Shown: positions 1 through 11,631, numbered from the stretch's first letter. The stretch: 42,530 nucleotides of DNA from an uncultured Pelagibacteraceae bacterium (GCA_902535275.1 CACASS010000003.1:1-42530); one strand, 5' to 3'. Numbers and translations: made by a program. The notes: generated by a model not told the origin, from the letters alone.

Positions 1-498
1 AATTTAGAAACAAACATACAAGAAAAATTAACTGATCATCCCTCTATAGATACCTCGCCATCTTACTCACCTGACGGCAAATATATTACATTTAATTCTG
101 ATAGAAGTGGTTATCAGCAAATTTATGTTATGAGAAGTGATGGATCAAAAGTAAAAAGAATATCATTTGGAAAAGGAATTTACGGTACGCCAGTCTGGTC
201 GCCAAGAGGAGATTTAATAGCGTTTACGAAGTTACACAAAGGTAAATTTTTTATTGGAGTTATGAGAACAGATGGATCTGGAGAAAGATTGCTTACTGAA
301 AACTTTTATCAAGAGGCTCCTTCATGGTCTCCAAATGGAAGAATAATCATATTCTATAGGGAAACAAAAACTGATGATAAAGGTCAAGGATTTTCAGCAA
401 AATTATGGTCAATTGATTTGACAGGATACAACGAGAGGTTGGTAAAAACTGAGACTGATGCCTCAGACCCATCATGGTCTTCTTTGTTAGGAAATTAA
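1..498 (+). CDS. tolB: Tol-Pal system beta-propeller protein TolB, C-terminal part (5' end outside window)
   Basis: Open frame from base 1. Repeated WD40-like motifs ([53 protein letters not shown]). Lies immediately upstream of pal. Confidence 0.93.
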   Translation, partial: NLETNIQEKLTDHPSIDTSPSYSPDGKYITFNSDRSGYQQIYVMRSDGSKVKRISFGKGIYGTPVWSPRGDLIAFTKLHKGKFFIGVMRTDGSGERLLTENFYQEAPSWSPNGRIIIFYRETKTDDKGQGFSAKLWSIDLTGYNERLVKTETDASDPSWSSLLGN

Positions 499-593
499 AG
501 AAAATCCAAGATTCTGTTAAATTTGGTTGATTTTTCTGGACAAAACATCTAATTACATGATTAAGTTCATAATATTCTATTGAAGGAGCAAAA

Positions 594-1145
594 ATGAATC
601 TAAACAAAATTTTAAAAAATGCATTTCTTGTTGTTATATTAGGTTTAATTGTTACTGCATGTGCAACTAAGAAGTCTGTAAAAACAACAACGGAGTCATC
701 GACTACTACTAAAGCAGCAGAGACTCAAAAAGCAGATCCAATTGAAAAATTAGATGCGTTAATGCAGGGCGATGTTTATATAGGCTCTGATACTGTTGGA
801 GAGCTCGCAAGTGGGGTTCCTGACAGAGTATTCTTTGCAACAAATGAAACAATATTAACTACAGCTTCTAGAGAGACTTTAAGAAAACAGGCAGCTTGGT
901 TAAGACAGAACTCAGATGTGACTGTTGTGGTTGAAGGTCATGCGGATGAGAGAGGTACAAGAGAGTATAACTTAGCTTTAGGTGAGAGAAGAGCTAATGC
1001 GGCAAAAGATTATTTGATGACTTATGGTGTTTCGTCTGATCGAATTAAAGTTTTAAGTTATGGAAAAGAAAGACCTGTAGACTCAGGTTCTAACCCACTC
1101 TCATGGTCAAAAAATAGAAGATCTGTAACAGTAAAAGCAAATTAA
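594..1145 (+). CDS. pal: Peptidoglycan-associated lipoprotein Pal (OmpA family)
   Basis: Lipoprotein-like signal with Cys (LGLIVTACATKK); OmpA-like domain VEGHADERGTREYNLALGERRANAAKDYL; GAAGGAG Shine-Dalgarno just upstream. Confidence 0.96.
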   Translation: MNLNKILKNAFLVVILGLIVTACATKKSVKTTTESSTTTKAAETQKADPIEKLDALMQGDVYIGSDTVGELASGVPDRVFFATNETILTTASRETLRKQAAWLRQNSDVTVVVEGHADERGTREYNLALGERRANAAKDYLMTYGVSSDRIKVLSYGKERPVDSGSNPLSWSKNRRSVTVKAN

Positions 1146-1158
1146 CATAAATTTAAAA

Positions 1159-1184
1159 AGACCCTTACTTTTAAGTAAGGGTCT
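1159..1184 (+). terminator. Rho-independent terminator after pal
   Basis: Perfect 12-bp inverted repeat AGACCCTTACTT-TT-AAGTAAGGGTCT followed by a T-rich tract (TCTTTTTG). Confidence 0.88.
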
Positions 1185-1218
1185 TCTTTTTGCCATTATT
1201 ATAACTACAAATGTTTTC

Positions 1219-2238
1219 ATGAGATTATTACTTAAGTTAATTTCGATTAACTTTATTTCAGTTTTATTTATTTCAACAGGTATTTCATTTTCACAGGATC
1301 AAGAAGTGGGAGAAATTTTAGAAAATATTCAAAAAGATCTCAGAACTCTTGAAAGAGCAGTATATTCCCAATCATTTTCTGAAAACTCTGATTCAAACAC
1401 AAATCTAAAAGCTTCAACAAAGGAGTCTGAGCAGGCATTAACAAAACATCTGTTGAAATTAAGTGAAATTGAGACACAGTTTCAAGAATTAACCAACAAG
1501 TTTGAAGAAATAAATTTTAAATTAGACAAACTCTCTAATAAGCTTTCTAAAGCTCAACAGGATAATCAATTAAGATTTGAGCAAATTGAGCAATCCTCTA
1601 TTGTAAATACAAATAATAACTCTCTAACTGATTTACCTAAAAATGAAAAAACCTTTTTAAATGAAGAGATAACTCAAAAAAAAATACTTCCTGGATCTTC
1701 AGAACCGCAGTCACTAGGAGAAGTATCTTATAAAAACATGACTACTAGTGATGATACACAGGTGATCGAGACTGTTGAGCAAACTGAAGCAATAATCTCA
1801 GAAGTTTTCAATGCAGAGGAAAAATTATTGCCTGATACTAGCCCAAAAGAACAATATCAATTTGCAAGAAATTTTCTAAAAGTCGGCGATTATGCTAGTG
1901 CTGAAAAAGCATTTAGAGAATTTGTATTAACTAATCCTGATAACGAATTGTCAGGTAATGCACAATATTGGTATGCAGAAACTTACAGAATAAGACAAAT
2001 GTATACCGATGCAGCCACTGCATATTTGGAAGGTTATCAAAAGTATCCAAAAAGTAAAATTGCTCCTGAAAATTTGTTAAAATTAGGAGTATCATTGGTT
2101 CAGATGGGCGAAAAAGATCAAGGATGCTTGATGATTGCTGGAGTTAAAAAACAATATCCTGAAGCAACTCAATCTGTACTTCAAAAAGCAAAGTATTATG
2201 AAGAAAAAGAATTTGAGTGTAAAAAAGAAAATTCTTAA
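1219..2238 (+). CDS. cpoB: Cell division coordinator CpoB / YbgF-type TPR protein
   Basis: N-terminal signal, coiled-coil region, C-terminal YbgF TPR region (EQYQFARNFLKVGDYASAEKAFREFVLTNPDNELSGNAQYWYAETY); position after pal. Confidence 0.9.
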   Translation: MRLLLKLISINFISVLFISTGISFSQDQEVGEILENIQKDLRTLERAVYSQSFSENSDSNTNLKASTKESEQALTKHLLKLSEIETQFQELTNKFEEINFKLDKLSNKLSKAQQDNQLRFEQIEQSSIVNTNNNSLTDLPKNEKTFLNEEITQKKILPGSSEPQSLGEVSYKNMTTSDDTQVIETVEQTEAIISEVFNAEEKLLPDTSPKEQYQFARNFLKVGDYASAEKAFREFVLTNPDNELSGNAQYWYAETYRIRQMYTDAATAYLEGYQKYPKSKIAPENLLKLGVSLVQMGEKDQGCLMIAGVKKQYPEATQSVLQKAKYYEEKEFECKKENS

Positions 2239-3250
2239 TTTTTATTCAAAAAAATTAGATGATCCAAAGATAAAAAAGATTTATTTAAAATTTAAAAAAA
2301 ACTTATCTAGCCATATCACAAACAGTTTTTGTGTAGCTATTTCAGGGGGTGTAGACAGTATAGCATTATCATTCTTAGCCAAATTTTATTCAATAGAAAA
2401 CAACAAAAAAGCTTACTTTTTTATTGTAGATCATAAACTTAGAAAAAATTCTACTACCGAAGCAAATTTAGTAAAAAAAAAACTAAAATCATTCCAAATT
2501 TCTAGCAAAATACTTACTATTAAAAAAGGAAAGGTATCAAATAATATTCAATCCTTTGCAAGATATAATAGATACAAATTAATTATTAAACAAAGCTTAG
2601 CTAAAAATATTGATATGATTTTAACAGCACACCATTCAGATGATTTGATCGAAAATTTTTTTATAAGATTATTAAGAGGCTCAGGTTTAAGAGGTCTAAT
2701 TTCATTTAGTAAGATTAAATCCAAAGTAAAGCATGATGATAAAATTCATGTTCTGAGGCCTTTAATTGATATATCTAAAAAAGATTTGATATATATATCA
2801 AAAAATACTTTTAATTTTAATGTTAATGATCCTTCTAATTTTAATGATAAATTTTTGAGAGCAAAAGTAAGAAAATTAATTTCAAATTTAGAAAAAGATG
2901 GATTAACTTTAAACAAGTTTAAATTAACTCTGAATAATCTAAGTAAAAGTAATTATGCCTTAGATTATTTTGTTAAAAAAAATATTAATGATAATTCAAA
3001 TTACTTAAAATATAAAAAAAGTATTATTTTAAAAGATGGTTTTCTTAAACAACCGGATGAAATAGTTTTTAGATCATTTTCAGAAGTAATCCAAAAAGTT
3101 GGAAAAAAAAATACTTTGACAAGAGGTGAGAAGGTTGTGAGACTAATTAAATATTTAGGAATTAATAATAATTATTCAAAAAAAACACTTTCAGGATGTA
3201 TAATTCAAAAAATTGAGAATTCTGTCATTATTTCACCAGAAAAAGGTTAG
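2198..3250 (+). CDS. tilS: tRNA(Ile)-lysidine synthase TilS (start uncertain; ORF opens at 2135)
   Basis: PP-loop motif AISGGVDSIALS; TAHHSDDLIENFFIRLLRGSGLRGL; upstream of ftsH. Confidence 0.9.
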   Translation: MKKKNLSVKKKILNFYSKKLDDPKIKKIYLKFKKNLSSHITNSFCVAISGGVDSIALSFLAKFYSIENNKKAYFFIVDHKLRKNSTTEANLVKKKLKSFQISSKILTIKKGKVSNNIQSFARYNRYKLIIKQSLAKNIDMILTAHHSDDLIENFFIRLLRGSGLRGLISFSKIKSKVKHDDKIHVLRPLIDISKKDLIYISKNTFNFNVNDPSNFNDKFLRAKVRKLISNLEKDGLTLNKFKLTLNNLSKSNYALDYFVKKNINDNSNYLKYKKSIILKDGFLKQPDEIVFRSFSEVIQKVGKKNTLTRGEKVVRLIKYLGINNNYSKKTLSGCIIQKIENSVIISPEKG

Positions 3251-3313
3251 AATACCTCCAAATTGGCACAAATTGACACTTGTTAAATTTGTAATAATTC
3301 TTAATTTATACTT

Positions 3314-5206
3314 ATGAATTTTAGAAATCTAGCTATGTGGGCTGTGATAGTAATATTGACTATCGGATTATACAATATGTTCAAGAGTCCACAAGGATCA
3401 GTTAACCAAAAAAATAACATAATATTTTCAGAGTTTTTAACGCAAGTAGATAATGGAAGAGTTGTTCAAGTAGAAATTCAAGGAAAAAATATTAAGGGCG
3501 TAATGTCTAATGGAGAAATCTTTAATACATATGCCCCTGATGATCCAAATCTAATTCAAAAATTAAGTGATAAAGGAGTAAGTATCTCAGCAAGTCCCTT
3601 AGAAGAAAAAATGCCTTCATTATTTGGAGTACTTTTATCATGGTTCCCAATGTTACTATTAATTGCTGTTTGGATATTTTTTATGAGACAAATGCAAGGT
3701 GGCAAAGGCGGAGCAATGGGTTTTGGAAAATCAAAAGCCAAAATGATGAATGAATTAAAAGGTAAAGTTACATTTAATGATGTAGCTGGAGTAGAGGAAG
3801 CTAAAGAAGAAGTCGAAGAAGTAGTAGAATTTTTAAAAGATCCTAAAAAATTTAGCAGGCTAGGTGGAAAAATACCTCGTGGATGTCTTCTAGTTGGACC
3901 TCCAGGAACAGGTAAAACTTTACTAGCCCGAGCGATAGCAGGTGAGGCTGGAGTGCCATTCTTTACAATATCAGGATCAGACTTTGTAGAGATGTTTGTT
4001 GGAGTAGGAGCTTCAAGAGTTCGAGATATGTTTGAGCAAGGAAAAAAACACTCGCCGTGTATAATATTTATCGACGAAATTGATGCTGTAGGAAGAAGTA
4101 GAGGTGCAGGTTTGGGTGGTGGTAACGATGAGAGAGAACAAACACTCAATCAATTACTTGTAGAGATGGATGGCTTTGATACAAATGAAGGTGTGATCAT
4201 AATTGCAGCAACCAATAGACCGGATGTACTTGATCCAGCTTTATTGAGACCAGGAAGATTTGATAGACAGGTTGTAGTTTCTAATCCTGACTTATTAGGT
4301 AGAGAAAAAATATTAAAAGTACATGCTAAGAAAATATCAATGGCGCCAGATGTAAATTTAAGAACAATAGCTAGAGGAACTCCCGGATTTTCTGGTGCTG
4401 ATTTAGCAAATTTAGTAAATGAAGCTGCATTGCTAGCTGCAAGAAAAAACAAAAGAATTGTTACCTATTTGGAGTTTGAGGAAGCAAAAGATAAAGTTAT
4501 GATGGGGTCCGAAAGAAGATCAATGGTAATGAGCGAGGAAGAGAAAAAACTGACCGCTTATCATGAAGCTGGCCATGCTATTGTGACTATAAATGAAAAG
4601 GCAGCATATCCAATTCATAAAGCAACAATTATTCCAAGAGGAAGAGCATTGGGAATGGTAATGCAACTTCCTGAAAGAGATGAAGTATCCCAAACAAGAG
4701 AACAGCTTCATGCGCAAATGGCTATAGCAATGGGTGGCAGAGTTGCAGAAGAAATAATATTTGGAGATGACAAGGTGACTACAGGTGCAGCGAGCGACAT
4801 AGAACAAGCTACAAAAAGAGCAAGAGCCATGGTGATGAGAGCAGGTTTAAGTAAAGAGCTTGGCCCAGTTGCCTATGGTGAAAATGAGGAAGAAGTCTTC
4901 CTAGGTAGATCAGTCGCAAGACAACAAAATATGTCAGAAGAAACTGCAAGAAAAGTAGATACCGAGATAAGAAAATTTGTTGATCAAGGCTATGATAGAG
5001 CAAAAAAAGTTTTGACTGATAAAATTGATGATTTACATAAATTAGCTAAAGCATTGCTTACTTATGAAACTTTGTCAGGCAAGGAAATTGAAGACATTGT
5101 CAATAAAAATGTATATCCAAAAAATAAAGAGGATTTAAAAGTAGAGGAAGATGATCAAAGTTCGGCTTTAGGTTCGATGGGATTAAAACCAAAAATTGTT
5201 CATTAA
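3314..5206 (+). CDS. ftsH: ATP-dependent zinc metalloprotease FtsH
   Basis: Walker [12 protein letters not shown] region, zinc-binding HEAGH; two N-terminal transmembrane segments. Confidence 0.98.
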   Translation: MNFRNLAMWAVIVILTIGLYNMFKSPQGSVNQKNNIIFSEFLTQVDNGRVVQVEIQGKNIKGVMSNGEIFNTYAPDDPNLIQKLSDKGVSISASPLEEKMPSLFGVLLSWFPMLLLIAVWIFFMRQMQGGKGGAMGFGKSKAKMMNELKGKVTFNDVAGVEEAKEEVEEVVEFLKDPKKFSRLGGKIPRGCLLVGPPGTGKTLLARAIAGEAGVPFFTISGSDFVEMFVGVGASRVRDMFEQGKKHSPCIIFIDEIDAVGRSRGAGLGGGNDEREQTLNQLLVEMDGFDTNEGVIIIAATNRPDVLDPALLRPGRFDRQVVVSNPDLLGREKILKVHAKKISMAPDVNLRTIARGTPGFSGADLANLVNEAALLAARKNKRIVTYLEFEEAKDKVMMGSERRSMVMSEEEKKLTAYHEAGHAIVTINEKAAYPIHKATIIPRGRALGMVMQLPERDEVSQTREQLHAQMAIAMGGRVAEEIIFGDDKVTTGAASDIEQATKRARAMVMRAGLSKELGPVAYGENEEEVFLGRSVARQQNMSEETARKVDTEIRKFVDQGYDRAKKVLTDKIDDLHKLAKALLTYETLSGKEIEDIVNKNVYPKNKEDLKVEEDDQSSALGSMGLKPKIVH

Positions 5207-5212
5207 CTTTTA

Positions 5213-6265
5213 ATGCAAAAATATTACACAAGAGCGTGTAATTTTTATTATAATAAAATATCTATAGAAAAGGTTAAAAAAAAGATTTCACTTCCAATAA
5301 GCGGTAACAAATTACTTTCGTTCGATACCGTTGAAATCATTACCAGGACAAACAAAAAAAAAATAAAATTAAAAAATATTAAAAATCTTCCATTTAAAAT
5401 TAAAAAAAAAGTTTTAACTGATATAAGTAATATATCTAGGGTAAAAAAAATTCCTAAATTAAAATTTGATAATTTGCCAATTTTCATGGGTATTTTAAAT
5501 CTTACACCAGATAGTTTTTCTGATGGTGGAAAATTTAATAAAAAAATTACTGCAAGAAAACAAATTAATAAATTAATAGTTGATGGGGCAAAAATAATTG
5601 ATGTAGGAGGTGAATCTACAAGACCAGGAGCTAAAGAAATTCTTAAAACAGAGGAGTGGCTAAGAGTAAATAAAGTTATGGATTATTTAAAATCTAAAAA
5701 TATTTTTGTTTCTTTAGATTCTAGAAAAAGTTTTGTAATGAAAAAAGCTTCAAAATATAAATTAGACCTAATTAATGATATATCTGGCCTAAGTTATGAT
5801 AGGGAGACAATTAATTTTTTAAAACAAACCAAATTACCATTTGTTCTCCATCACATGAAAGGTACAACGGAAACTATGCAAAAAAATCCAAGTTATAAAA
5901 ATGTTTTATTAGATATATACGATTTTTTTGAAGATAAGTTGAAATCAATTAGAAATAATGGAATTAAACATAATCATATTATTTTAGATCCCGGAATAGG
6001 ATTTGGTAAAAATATGAAACATAATATTACCTTAATTAATAATATTTCTATTTTTCATTCTTTAGGATTGCCAATAATGTTAGGAATTTCAAGAAAGAGG
6101 TTTATTAAGGATATATCTGGTCAAAATGACTCAAAACAAAGAATTGGCGGGACTGTATCTTCAAGTATTTTTAGCATGCTTCAAGGAGTACAAATACTAA
6201 GAATTCATGATGTCAATGAAGTCAACCAGGGAATAAAGGTTTTTAAAAAATTAAATTTAGAATAA
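5213..6265 (+). CDS. folP: Dihydropteroate synthase, with roughly 85-residue N-terminal extension
   Basis: MGILNLTPDSFSDGGKF, DVGGESTRPGA, LDPGIGFGK motifs; located between ftsH and glmM as in many proteobacteria. Confidence 0.93.
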   Translation: MQKYYTRACNFYYNKISIEKVKKKISLPISGNKLLSFDTVEIITRTNKKKIKLKNIKNLPFKIKKKVLTDISNISRVKKIPKLKFDNLPIFMGILNLTPDSFSDGGKFNKKITARKQINKLIVDGAKIIDVGGESTRPGAKEILKTEEWLRVNKVMDYLKSKNIFVSLDSRKSFVMKKASKYKLDLINDISGLSYDRETINFLKQTKLPFVLHHMKGTTETMQKNPSYKNVLLDIYDFFEDKLKSIRNNGIKHNHIILDPGIGFGKNMKHNITLINNISIFHSLGLPIMLGISRKRFIKDISGQNDSKQRIGGTVSSSIFSMLQGVQILRIHDVNEVNQGIKVFKKLNLE

Positions 6266-7596
6266 TGATAAAAAAATATTTTGGAACAGATGGGATAAGA
6301 GGAAAGGTAAATGGAGATAAAATAAATGGTGACATGTTTTTTAAGTTTGGTTTAGCTGCAGGTACATATTTTAAAAATCAAAAAAAAACTAAGCAGATAG
6401 CAATAATTGCAAAAGATACAAGGTTGTCTGGATATACACTTGAGCCAGCATTAGTATCTGGTTTAACATCAGCTGGAATGCATGTATTCACTTTCGGGCC
6501 GTTACCAACAAATGGCTTAGCAATGCTCACAAAAAAAATGAAAGCTAATATGGGTATTATGATCACTGCATCTCATAACCCTTATTATGATAATGGTTTA
6601 AAATTATTTGGACCTGATGGACTTAAATTATCTGACAAAATAGAAAAAAAAATAGAAAAAATAATTGACACCAAAATATCAAAAAAGTTATCAAATCCTG
6701 GAATATTAGGTAGGGTCAAAAGGTTAGAAAATGGCTCAAATAAATATCTTGAAATATTAAAAAAAAATTTTCCTAAACAATTTAATTTAAGAGGTTTAAG
6801 AATTACAATAGATTGTGCTAATGGAGCTGCATATAAAGTAGGACCTCAATTATTTCGATCATTGGGTGCCATAGTTCATGAAATTGGAACTTCTCCAAAT
6901 GGATTTAATATAAATAAAAAATGTGGTTCTACATTTCCAAATAAAATTAAATATCATACAAAAAAAAATAAGTCCCATATTGGAATCTCTCTAGATGGTG
7001 ATGCAGATAGAATAATAATTTGTGATGAAAAGGGTAAAATCATTGATGGAGATAAAATAATAGCTATGCTGGCAACAAGATGGAAAAGAAAAAAAATTTT
7101 AAAAGGAGGAGTTGTTGGAACCCTGATGTCAAATTATGGATTAGAAAAATATTTTTCAAAAAATAAAATCAAATTTATAAGATCAAAAGTTGGCGATAGA
7201 TATGTAAAAGAAGCTATGCAGAAAAGTAAATTTAATTTAGGAGGAGAACAATCTGGCCATATTATACTTGGTAAGTTTGCGACTACCGGTGATGGTTTAT
7301 TGGTAGCACTAGAAATTCTTTTTTCTATGAGGAAAGGCAAAAAGGCGAGTGAAATATTTGAAAATTTTGCACCAACCCCTCAACTTTTAGAGAATGTTCA
7401 AGTACAAGATAAATCAATAATTAATAATCCTAAGTGTAAAAATGCAATTAAAAAAGCAAATAGTCTAATAAAAGGAAAGGGCAGAATGTTAGTAAGAAAG
7501 TCTGGAACAGAACCAGTAGTGAGAATAATGTGTGAGACTGGAGACATAACTGTACTCTCAAAATGTGTAAATATTGTAAAAAAATCAATTATCTAA
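6265..7596 (+). CDS. glmM: Phosphoglucosamine mutase
   Basis: KKYFGTDGIRGKVN, active-site TASHNPYYDNG, DGDADR, RKSGTEPVVRIM. Confidence 0.97.
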   Translation: MIKKYFGTDGIRGKVNGDKINGDMFFKFGLAAGTYFKNQKKTKQIAIIAKDTRLSGYTLEPALVSGLTSAGMHVFTFGPLPTNGLAMLTKKMKANMGIMITASHNPYYDNGLKLFGPDGLKLSDKIEKKIEKIIDTKISKKLSNPGILGRVKRLENGSNKYLEILKKNFPKQFNLRGLRITIDCANGAAYKVGPQLFRSLGAIVHEIGTSPNGFNINKKCGSTFPNKIKYHTKKNKSHIGISLDGDADRIIICDEKGKIIDGDKIIAMLATRWKRKKILKGGVVGTLMSNYGLEKYFSKNKIKFIRSKVGDRYVKEAMQKSKFNLGGEQSGHIILGKFATTGDGLLVALEILFSMRKGKKASEIFENFAPTPQLLENVQVQDKSIINNPKCKNAIKKANSLIKGKGRMLVRKSGTEPVVRIMCETGDITVLSKCVNIVKKSII

Positions 7597-7597
7597 T

Positions 7598-8410
7598 TTG
7601 AAAATAAAATCAAAAATTTTAATTATAGCTGGATCAGATTCTTCTGGAGGTGCAGGTATACAAGCAGACATTAAAACTGTCACATCCCTTGGTTCATATG
7701 CCATGACTGCTATAACTGCTATAACTTCACAAAATACGACAGGTGTTAAATCAATTATTCCAGTGAATGGTAAAGAAATTTCAAATCAAATTGAATTTAC
7801 TGCAAAAGATATAAAACCAGACGCTGTCAAAATAGGAATGCTTCATTCAAAAGAAGTTATAAATTCAGTAATAAAATCATTAAAAAAGATTAAAGCAAAA
7901 AAAATAATATTAGATCCAGTGATGGTGGCAAAGGGTGGAAAAAAGTTAATTAATGACCCAGCTATTAAAATTTTAAAATATCAACTTTTGTCTGAAGCAG
8001 ATTTAATTACACCAAATATACCTGAAGCTGAAGTTTTAACAAATTTGAAAATATCAACTATCGAGGATGTAATTTTAGCAGGCAAATATCTAATAGAATT
8101 GGGTGCAAAAAATGTCCTAATTAAAGGTGGTCATTTAAATTATAAAAATATTCAAGATGTATTTATTAATAAAAAAGAATTCTTAATCTTTAAAAATAAG
8201 AAAATAAATACAAAAAATAGCCATGGCACTGGTTGTACTCTTTCTAGCGCTATAACTACTTACTTTTCATGTGGAAAAACTTTAAAGAAATCTTGTGAAA
8301 TGGCAATTAAATATGTAAATCATTCATTAAGAACACAACCAAACTTGGGGAAAGGTCACGGTCCTGTAAACCACTTAAATAGTATACAAATTAAAAAAAA
8401 TTTTAGATGA
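7598..8410 (+). CDS. thiD: Hydroxymethylpyrimidine/phosphomethylpyrimidine kinase (TTG start)
   Basis: [38 protein letters not shown] initiation at 7598. Confidence 0.93.
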   Translation: MKIKSKILIIAGSDSSGGAGIQADIKTVTSLGSYAMTAITAITSQNTTGVKSIIPVNGKEISNQIEFTAKDIKPDAVKIGMLHSKEVINSVIKSLKKIKAKKIILDPVMVAKGGKKLINDPAIKILKYQLLSEADLITPNIPEAEVLTNLKISTIEDVILAGKYLIELGAKNVLIKGGHLNYKNIQDVFINKKEFLIFKNKKINTKNSHGTGCTLSSAITTYFSCGKTLKKSCEMAIKYVNHSLRTQPNLGKGHGPVNHLNSIQIKKNFR

Positions 8411-9699
8411 AAAATGTAGTTGTAGTCGGTTCACAGTGGGGAGATGAAGGAAAAGGAAAAATTGTTGATTGGCTCTCTAGCGAGGCTGATGTAATAGTAA
8501 GATTCCAAGGCGGACACAATGCTGGTCATACTCTTGTAATAGACGGTGTAGTTTATAAATTAAGACTGTTGCCATCAGGAATAGTTAGAAAGAATAAAAT
8601 ATCTATAATTGGAAATGGAGTAGTGGTTGATCCATGGGCACTTCTAGATGAGATTGACGAAATTAAATCTAAAAATGTAGAAGTTAATTCTAAAAATTTA
8701 ATTTTATCTGAGGCAGCCACTCTTATATTGCCATTTCATAAAGAAATGGATGAGATTAGAGAAGACTCAGCAGGAAAATCCAAAATAGGTACTACAAGAA
8801 GAGGAATAGGACCAGCTTATGAAGATAAGATTGGCAGAAGATCAATAAGAGTAATGGATCTTGCATCAGAAAATAATTTAGATAAGAGATTAGATGTGGT
8901 TTTAAATCATCATAATGCCATAAGAAAAGGTTTAGGAAAAACTGAATTTAAAAAAGAGAAATTAAAAAAAGATTTGTTAAATATTGCGCCACAAATACTT
9001 CAATTTTCACAGCCAGTATGGAAAAAAATAGATGAATTAAAATCTCAAAACAAAAAAATATTATTTGAAGGTGCTCAAGGAGTTCTTTTAGACGTAGATC
9101 ATGGGACTTATCCATTTGTAACCTCATCCAACACTGTCGCTTCGTCAGCAGCAACTGGCTCAGGTTGTGGTATAAACTCCATAAATTATGTTTTAGGCAT
9201 TACAAAAGCATATACAACTAGAGTTGGAGAAGGTCCTTTTCCAACTGAATTAACAGATGAGATTGGTGACTTACTTGGTACAAGAGGAAAAGAATTCGGA
9301 ACCGTCACAAGTCGAAAGAGAAGATGTGGTTGGTTTGATGGAGTCCTTGTAAGACAAACTCTAAAAATTTCAGGAATTGATGGAATTGCATTAACCAAAC
9401 TAGACGTGCTAGACGAACTAGATGAAATTAAAATGTGCATTGCTTACGAGATAAATGGTAAAAAATTTGACTACCTTCCAGCTTCAGTGGATGATCAGTT
9501 TATGGTTAAACCAATATACAATTCCTTTAAAGGTTGGAAATCTTCAACAGTGGGTATAAAAAAATTTGAAGAATTGCCGGAAAATGCAAAAAATTATATC
9601 AAAGAGTTAGAAAAATTTGTTGAGACTAGAATTTCCAGTATTTCCACAAGTCCAGAGAGAAATGATACAATCTTAATTCAAGATCCTTTTAATATCTAA
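8407..9699 (+). CDS. purA: Adenylosuccinate synthetase
   Basis: [61 protein letters not shown]. Confidence 0.98.
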   Translation: MKNVVVVGSQWGDEGKGKIVDWLSSEADVIVRFQGGHNAGHTLVIDGVVYKLRLLPSGIVRKNKISIIGNGVVVDPWALLDEIDEIKSKNVEVNSKNLILSEAATLILPFHKEMDEIREDSAGKSKIGTTRRGIGPAYEDKIGRRSIRVMDLASENNLDKRLDVVLNHHNAIRKGLGKTEFKKEKLKKDLLNIAPQILQFSQPVWKKIDELKSQNKKILFEGAQGVLLDVDHGTYPFVTSSNTVASSAATGSGCGINSINYVLGITKAYTTRVGEGPFPTELTDEIGDLLGTRGKEFGTVTSRKRRCGWFDGVLVRQTLKISGIDGIALTKLDVLDELDEIKMCIAYEINGKKFDYLPASVDDQFMVKPIYNSFKGWKSSTVGIKKFEELPENAKNYIKELEKFVETRISSISTSPERNDTILIQDPFNI

Positions 9700-10586
9700 T
9701 TTGCTGGTAGCAAATTTTTTGACTTTGCAGAATTTAGCATATGCTTTTGTAGTTTTTCAAAAGCTTTATTTTCTATTTGTCTTACCCTTTCTCTACTTAT
9801 TTTATATTTTTTACTCAGCTCGTCTAAAGTTACAGGTTCATCAGTTAATCTTCTAGAGTATAAAATCTTTTTTTCTCGTTCATTTAAAATCTTAATTGAA
9901 TCTTCAAGTAGATCTTTTCTTTGTTCCATTTCATCACTTTGAGCAATTTTTAATTCATGATCCATTTCATTATCAACTACCCAGTCTTGCCACTGATCTC
10001 CATCTTCACCTATTGGTGCATTTAAGGATTGTTCTTTTCCTGAAAGTCTTCTATTCATTGAAACAACTTCACTTTCACTTACTGAAAGTCTTTTAGCTAT
10101 ATCCTGAACATGTTCTTGTCTTAGATCTCCCTCTGACCGTGGAGCTATTTGGTTTTTAATTTTTTTTAGGTTAAAAAAAAGTTTTTTCTGTGCTGTTGTT
10201 GTTCCTATTTTTACTAAACTCCATGATCTCAATATATATTCTTGTATAGAAGCTTTGATCCACCACATTGCATAAGTTGCAAGTCTAAAACCTTTTTCTG
10301 GCTCAAATTTTTTTACAGCCTGCATTAATCCCACATTACCTTCAGATATCATCTCATTGAGAGGTAAACCGTAACCTTTGTAACCCATTGCTATCTTTGC
10401 AACAAGTCTCAAATGGCTAGTAACAAGTTTTTCAGCGGATTTAACGTTTCCAGTTGATTGCCAATTTTTAGCTAACATATACTCTTCCTCAGCTGCAAGC
10501 ATTGGAAATTTCTTAATCTGAGCAAGATAAGCAGCTAATCCACCTTCATTTGAAAGTGCTGGTAAGTTGTAAGTATTTTTATTCAT
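9696..10586 (-). CDS. rpoH: RNA polymerase sigma-32 factor RpoH
   Basis: Region 2 ([70 protein letters not shown]) and region 4.2 helix-turn-helix ([17 protein letters not shown]). Confidence 0.96.
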   Translation of the reverse strand: MNKNTYNLPALSNEGGLAAYLAQIKKFPMLAAEEEYMLAKNWQSTGNVKSAEKLVTSHLRLVAKIAMGYKGYGLPLNEMISEGNVGLMQAVKKFEPEKGFRLATYAMWWIKASIQEYILRSWSLVKIGTTTAQKKLFFNLKKIKNQIAPRSEGDLRQEHVQDIAKRLSVSESEVVSMNRRLSGKEQSLNAPIGEDGDQWQDWVVDNEMDHELKIAQSDEMEQRKDLLEDSIKILNEREKKILYSRRLTDEPVTLDELSKKYKISRERVRQIENKAFEKLQKHMLNSAKSKNLLPAN

Positions 10587-10632
10587 TCGAAGTATTTATT
10601 TAATAAATAATTAAATTTTTACAATGATTTTA

Positions 10633-11610
10633 TTACTTGATTTTTCTTAGTTTTTTTAAAATTTGTTCTAAATCTGATGGTAAATTTGATGTAAATTCAA
10701 GTCTTGTATTATTACTAGGATGATTAAAGCCGATAGTTTTCGCATGTAAAAATTGTCTATTAAGACTGATTATACTATCCTCAATCTCACTATCAATACC
10801 TACAAATTTTTTAAATTTTTTTTTATATTTCTTGTCACCTAAAATATTATTACCTTTGTAAGACAAATGAACTCTTATTTGATGCGTTCTTCCAGTTTCT
10901 AGTTTACATTCAACAAGACTAAATGTTGGAATTTTTTCATCTTCAAATATTTCTAAAGTTTTATAATTGGTCACAGCCTTTTTGCCTTTCTTAGATGAAA
11001 CTTCCATCATTTGTCTGTTTCTTGAACTTCGAGTTATAAAAGTCTCTATTTTTCCATTTTGAGGTCTTATTTTACCCCAGACTAGAGCTTGGTAAACTCG
11101 TGTAATAGAATGATCAGAAAATTGTTTTGACAAATTTTTGTGTGAAATATTATTTTTGGCAATAACTATTAATCCAGATGTATCTTTGTCAATCCTGTGA
11201 ACAATTCCAGGTCTTAATTCGTTTCCAATATTTGATAAATTTTTGTTATCATAATTTATCAATGCATTTACAATTGTATTATCATAATTTCCTGGCCCAG
11301 GATGCATAGAAATTCCTGCAGATTTATTGATAACTATTAAATCTTTGTCTTCATGAACAATATCAAGTGGATATTTAAATGGCTCAAGTGTCTCTTTTTC
11401 TGGCTCTGAAATCTCAAAATAAATTTCATCATTCAATTTAATTTTCTTAGAGGGGTCGTTAATAATAATATTATTAATTTTTAATTTATTTTCTAAAATT
11501 AAACTTTTTACTCTTGACCTACTTAATTTGTCATCCTGATTGGATAATAGAATGTCTATTCTTAAATTTTTTTCTTTATTTTTAACTTTTATATTTATAA
11601 AACTTTTCAT
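10633..11610 (-). CDS. rluD: Ribosomal large subunit pseudouridine synthase, RluD/RluC family (likely start at MKSFINIK; ORF opens at 11646 inside the antisense of tRNA-Arg)
   Basis: S4-like N-terminus; GIVHRIDKDTSGLIVIAKN; GRTHQIRVHL. Confidence 0.9.
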   Translation of the reverse strand: MKSFINIKVKNKEKNLRIDILLSNQDDKLSRSRVKSLILENKLKINNIIINDPSKKIKLNDEIYFEISEPEKETLEPFKYPLDIVHEDKDLIVINKSAGISMHPGPGNYDNTIVNALINYDNKNLSNIGNELRPGIVHRIDKDTSGLIVIAKNNISHKNLSKQFSDHSITRVYQALVWGKIRPQNGKIETFITRSSRNRQMMEVSSKKGKKAVTNYKTLEIFEDEKIPTFSLVECKLETGRTHQIRVHLSYKGNNILGDKKYKKKFKKFVGIDSEIEDSIISLNRQFLHAKTIGFNHPSNNTRLEFTSNLPSDLEQILKKLRKIK

Positions 11611-11631
11611 ATTGATATAAATATACAATAT

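Noticed and set aside
347-607. 86-aa minus-strand ORF across the tolB-pal junction
   Set aside because: Antisense to tolB and the pal leader; no domain and no plausible initiation signals.
3273-3300. Promoter upstream of ftsH (perfect TTGACA at 3273)
   Set aside because: No convincing -10 hexamer at 16-18 nt spacing, and AT-rich background gives many weak matches; not listed as a feature.
3556-4149. 197-aa minus-strand ORF inside ftsH
   Set aside because: Fully antisense to strongly conserved FtsH AAA domain; low-complexity Ser/Pro-rich product without a recognisable domain.
4150-5003. Minus-strand ORFs of 100, 95 and 64 aa inside ftsH
   Set aside because: Shadow ORFs of a conserved coding region; no domain features or independent gene context.
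9186-9440. 84-aa minus-strand ORF within purA (and 8948-9154)
   Set aside because: Antisense to conserved PurA; composition is explained by reverse-complement codons.
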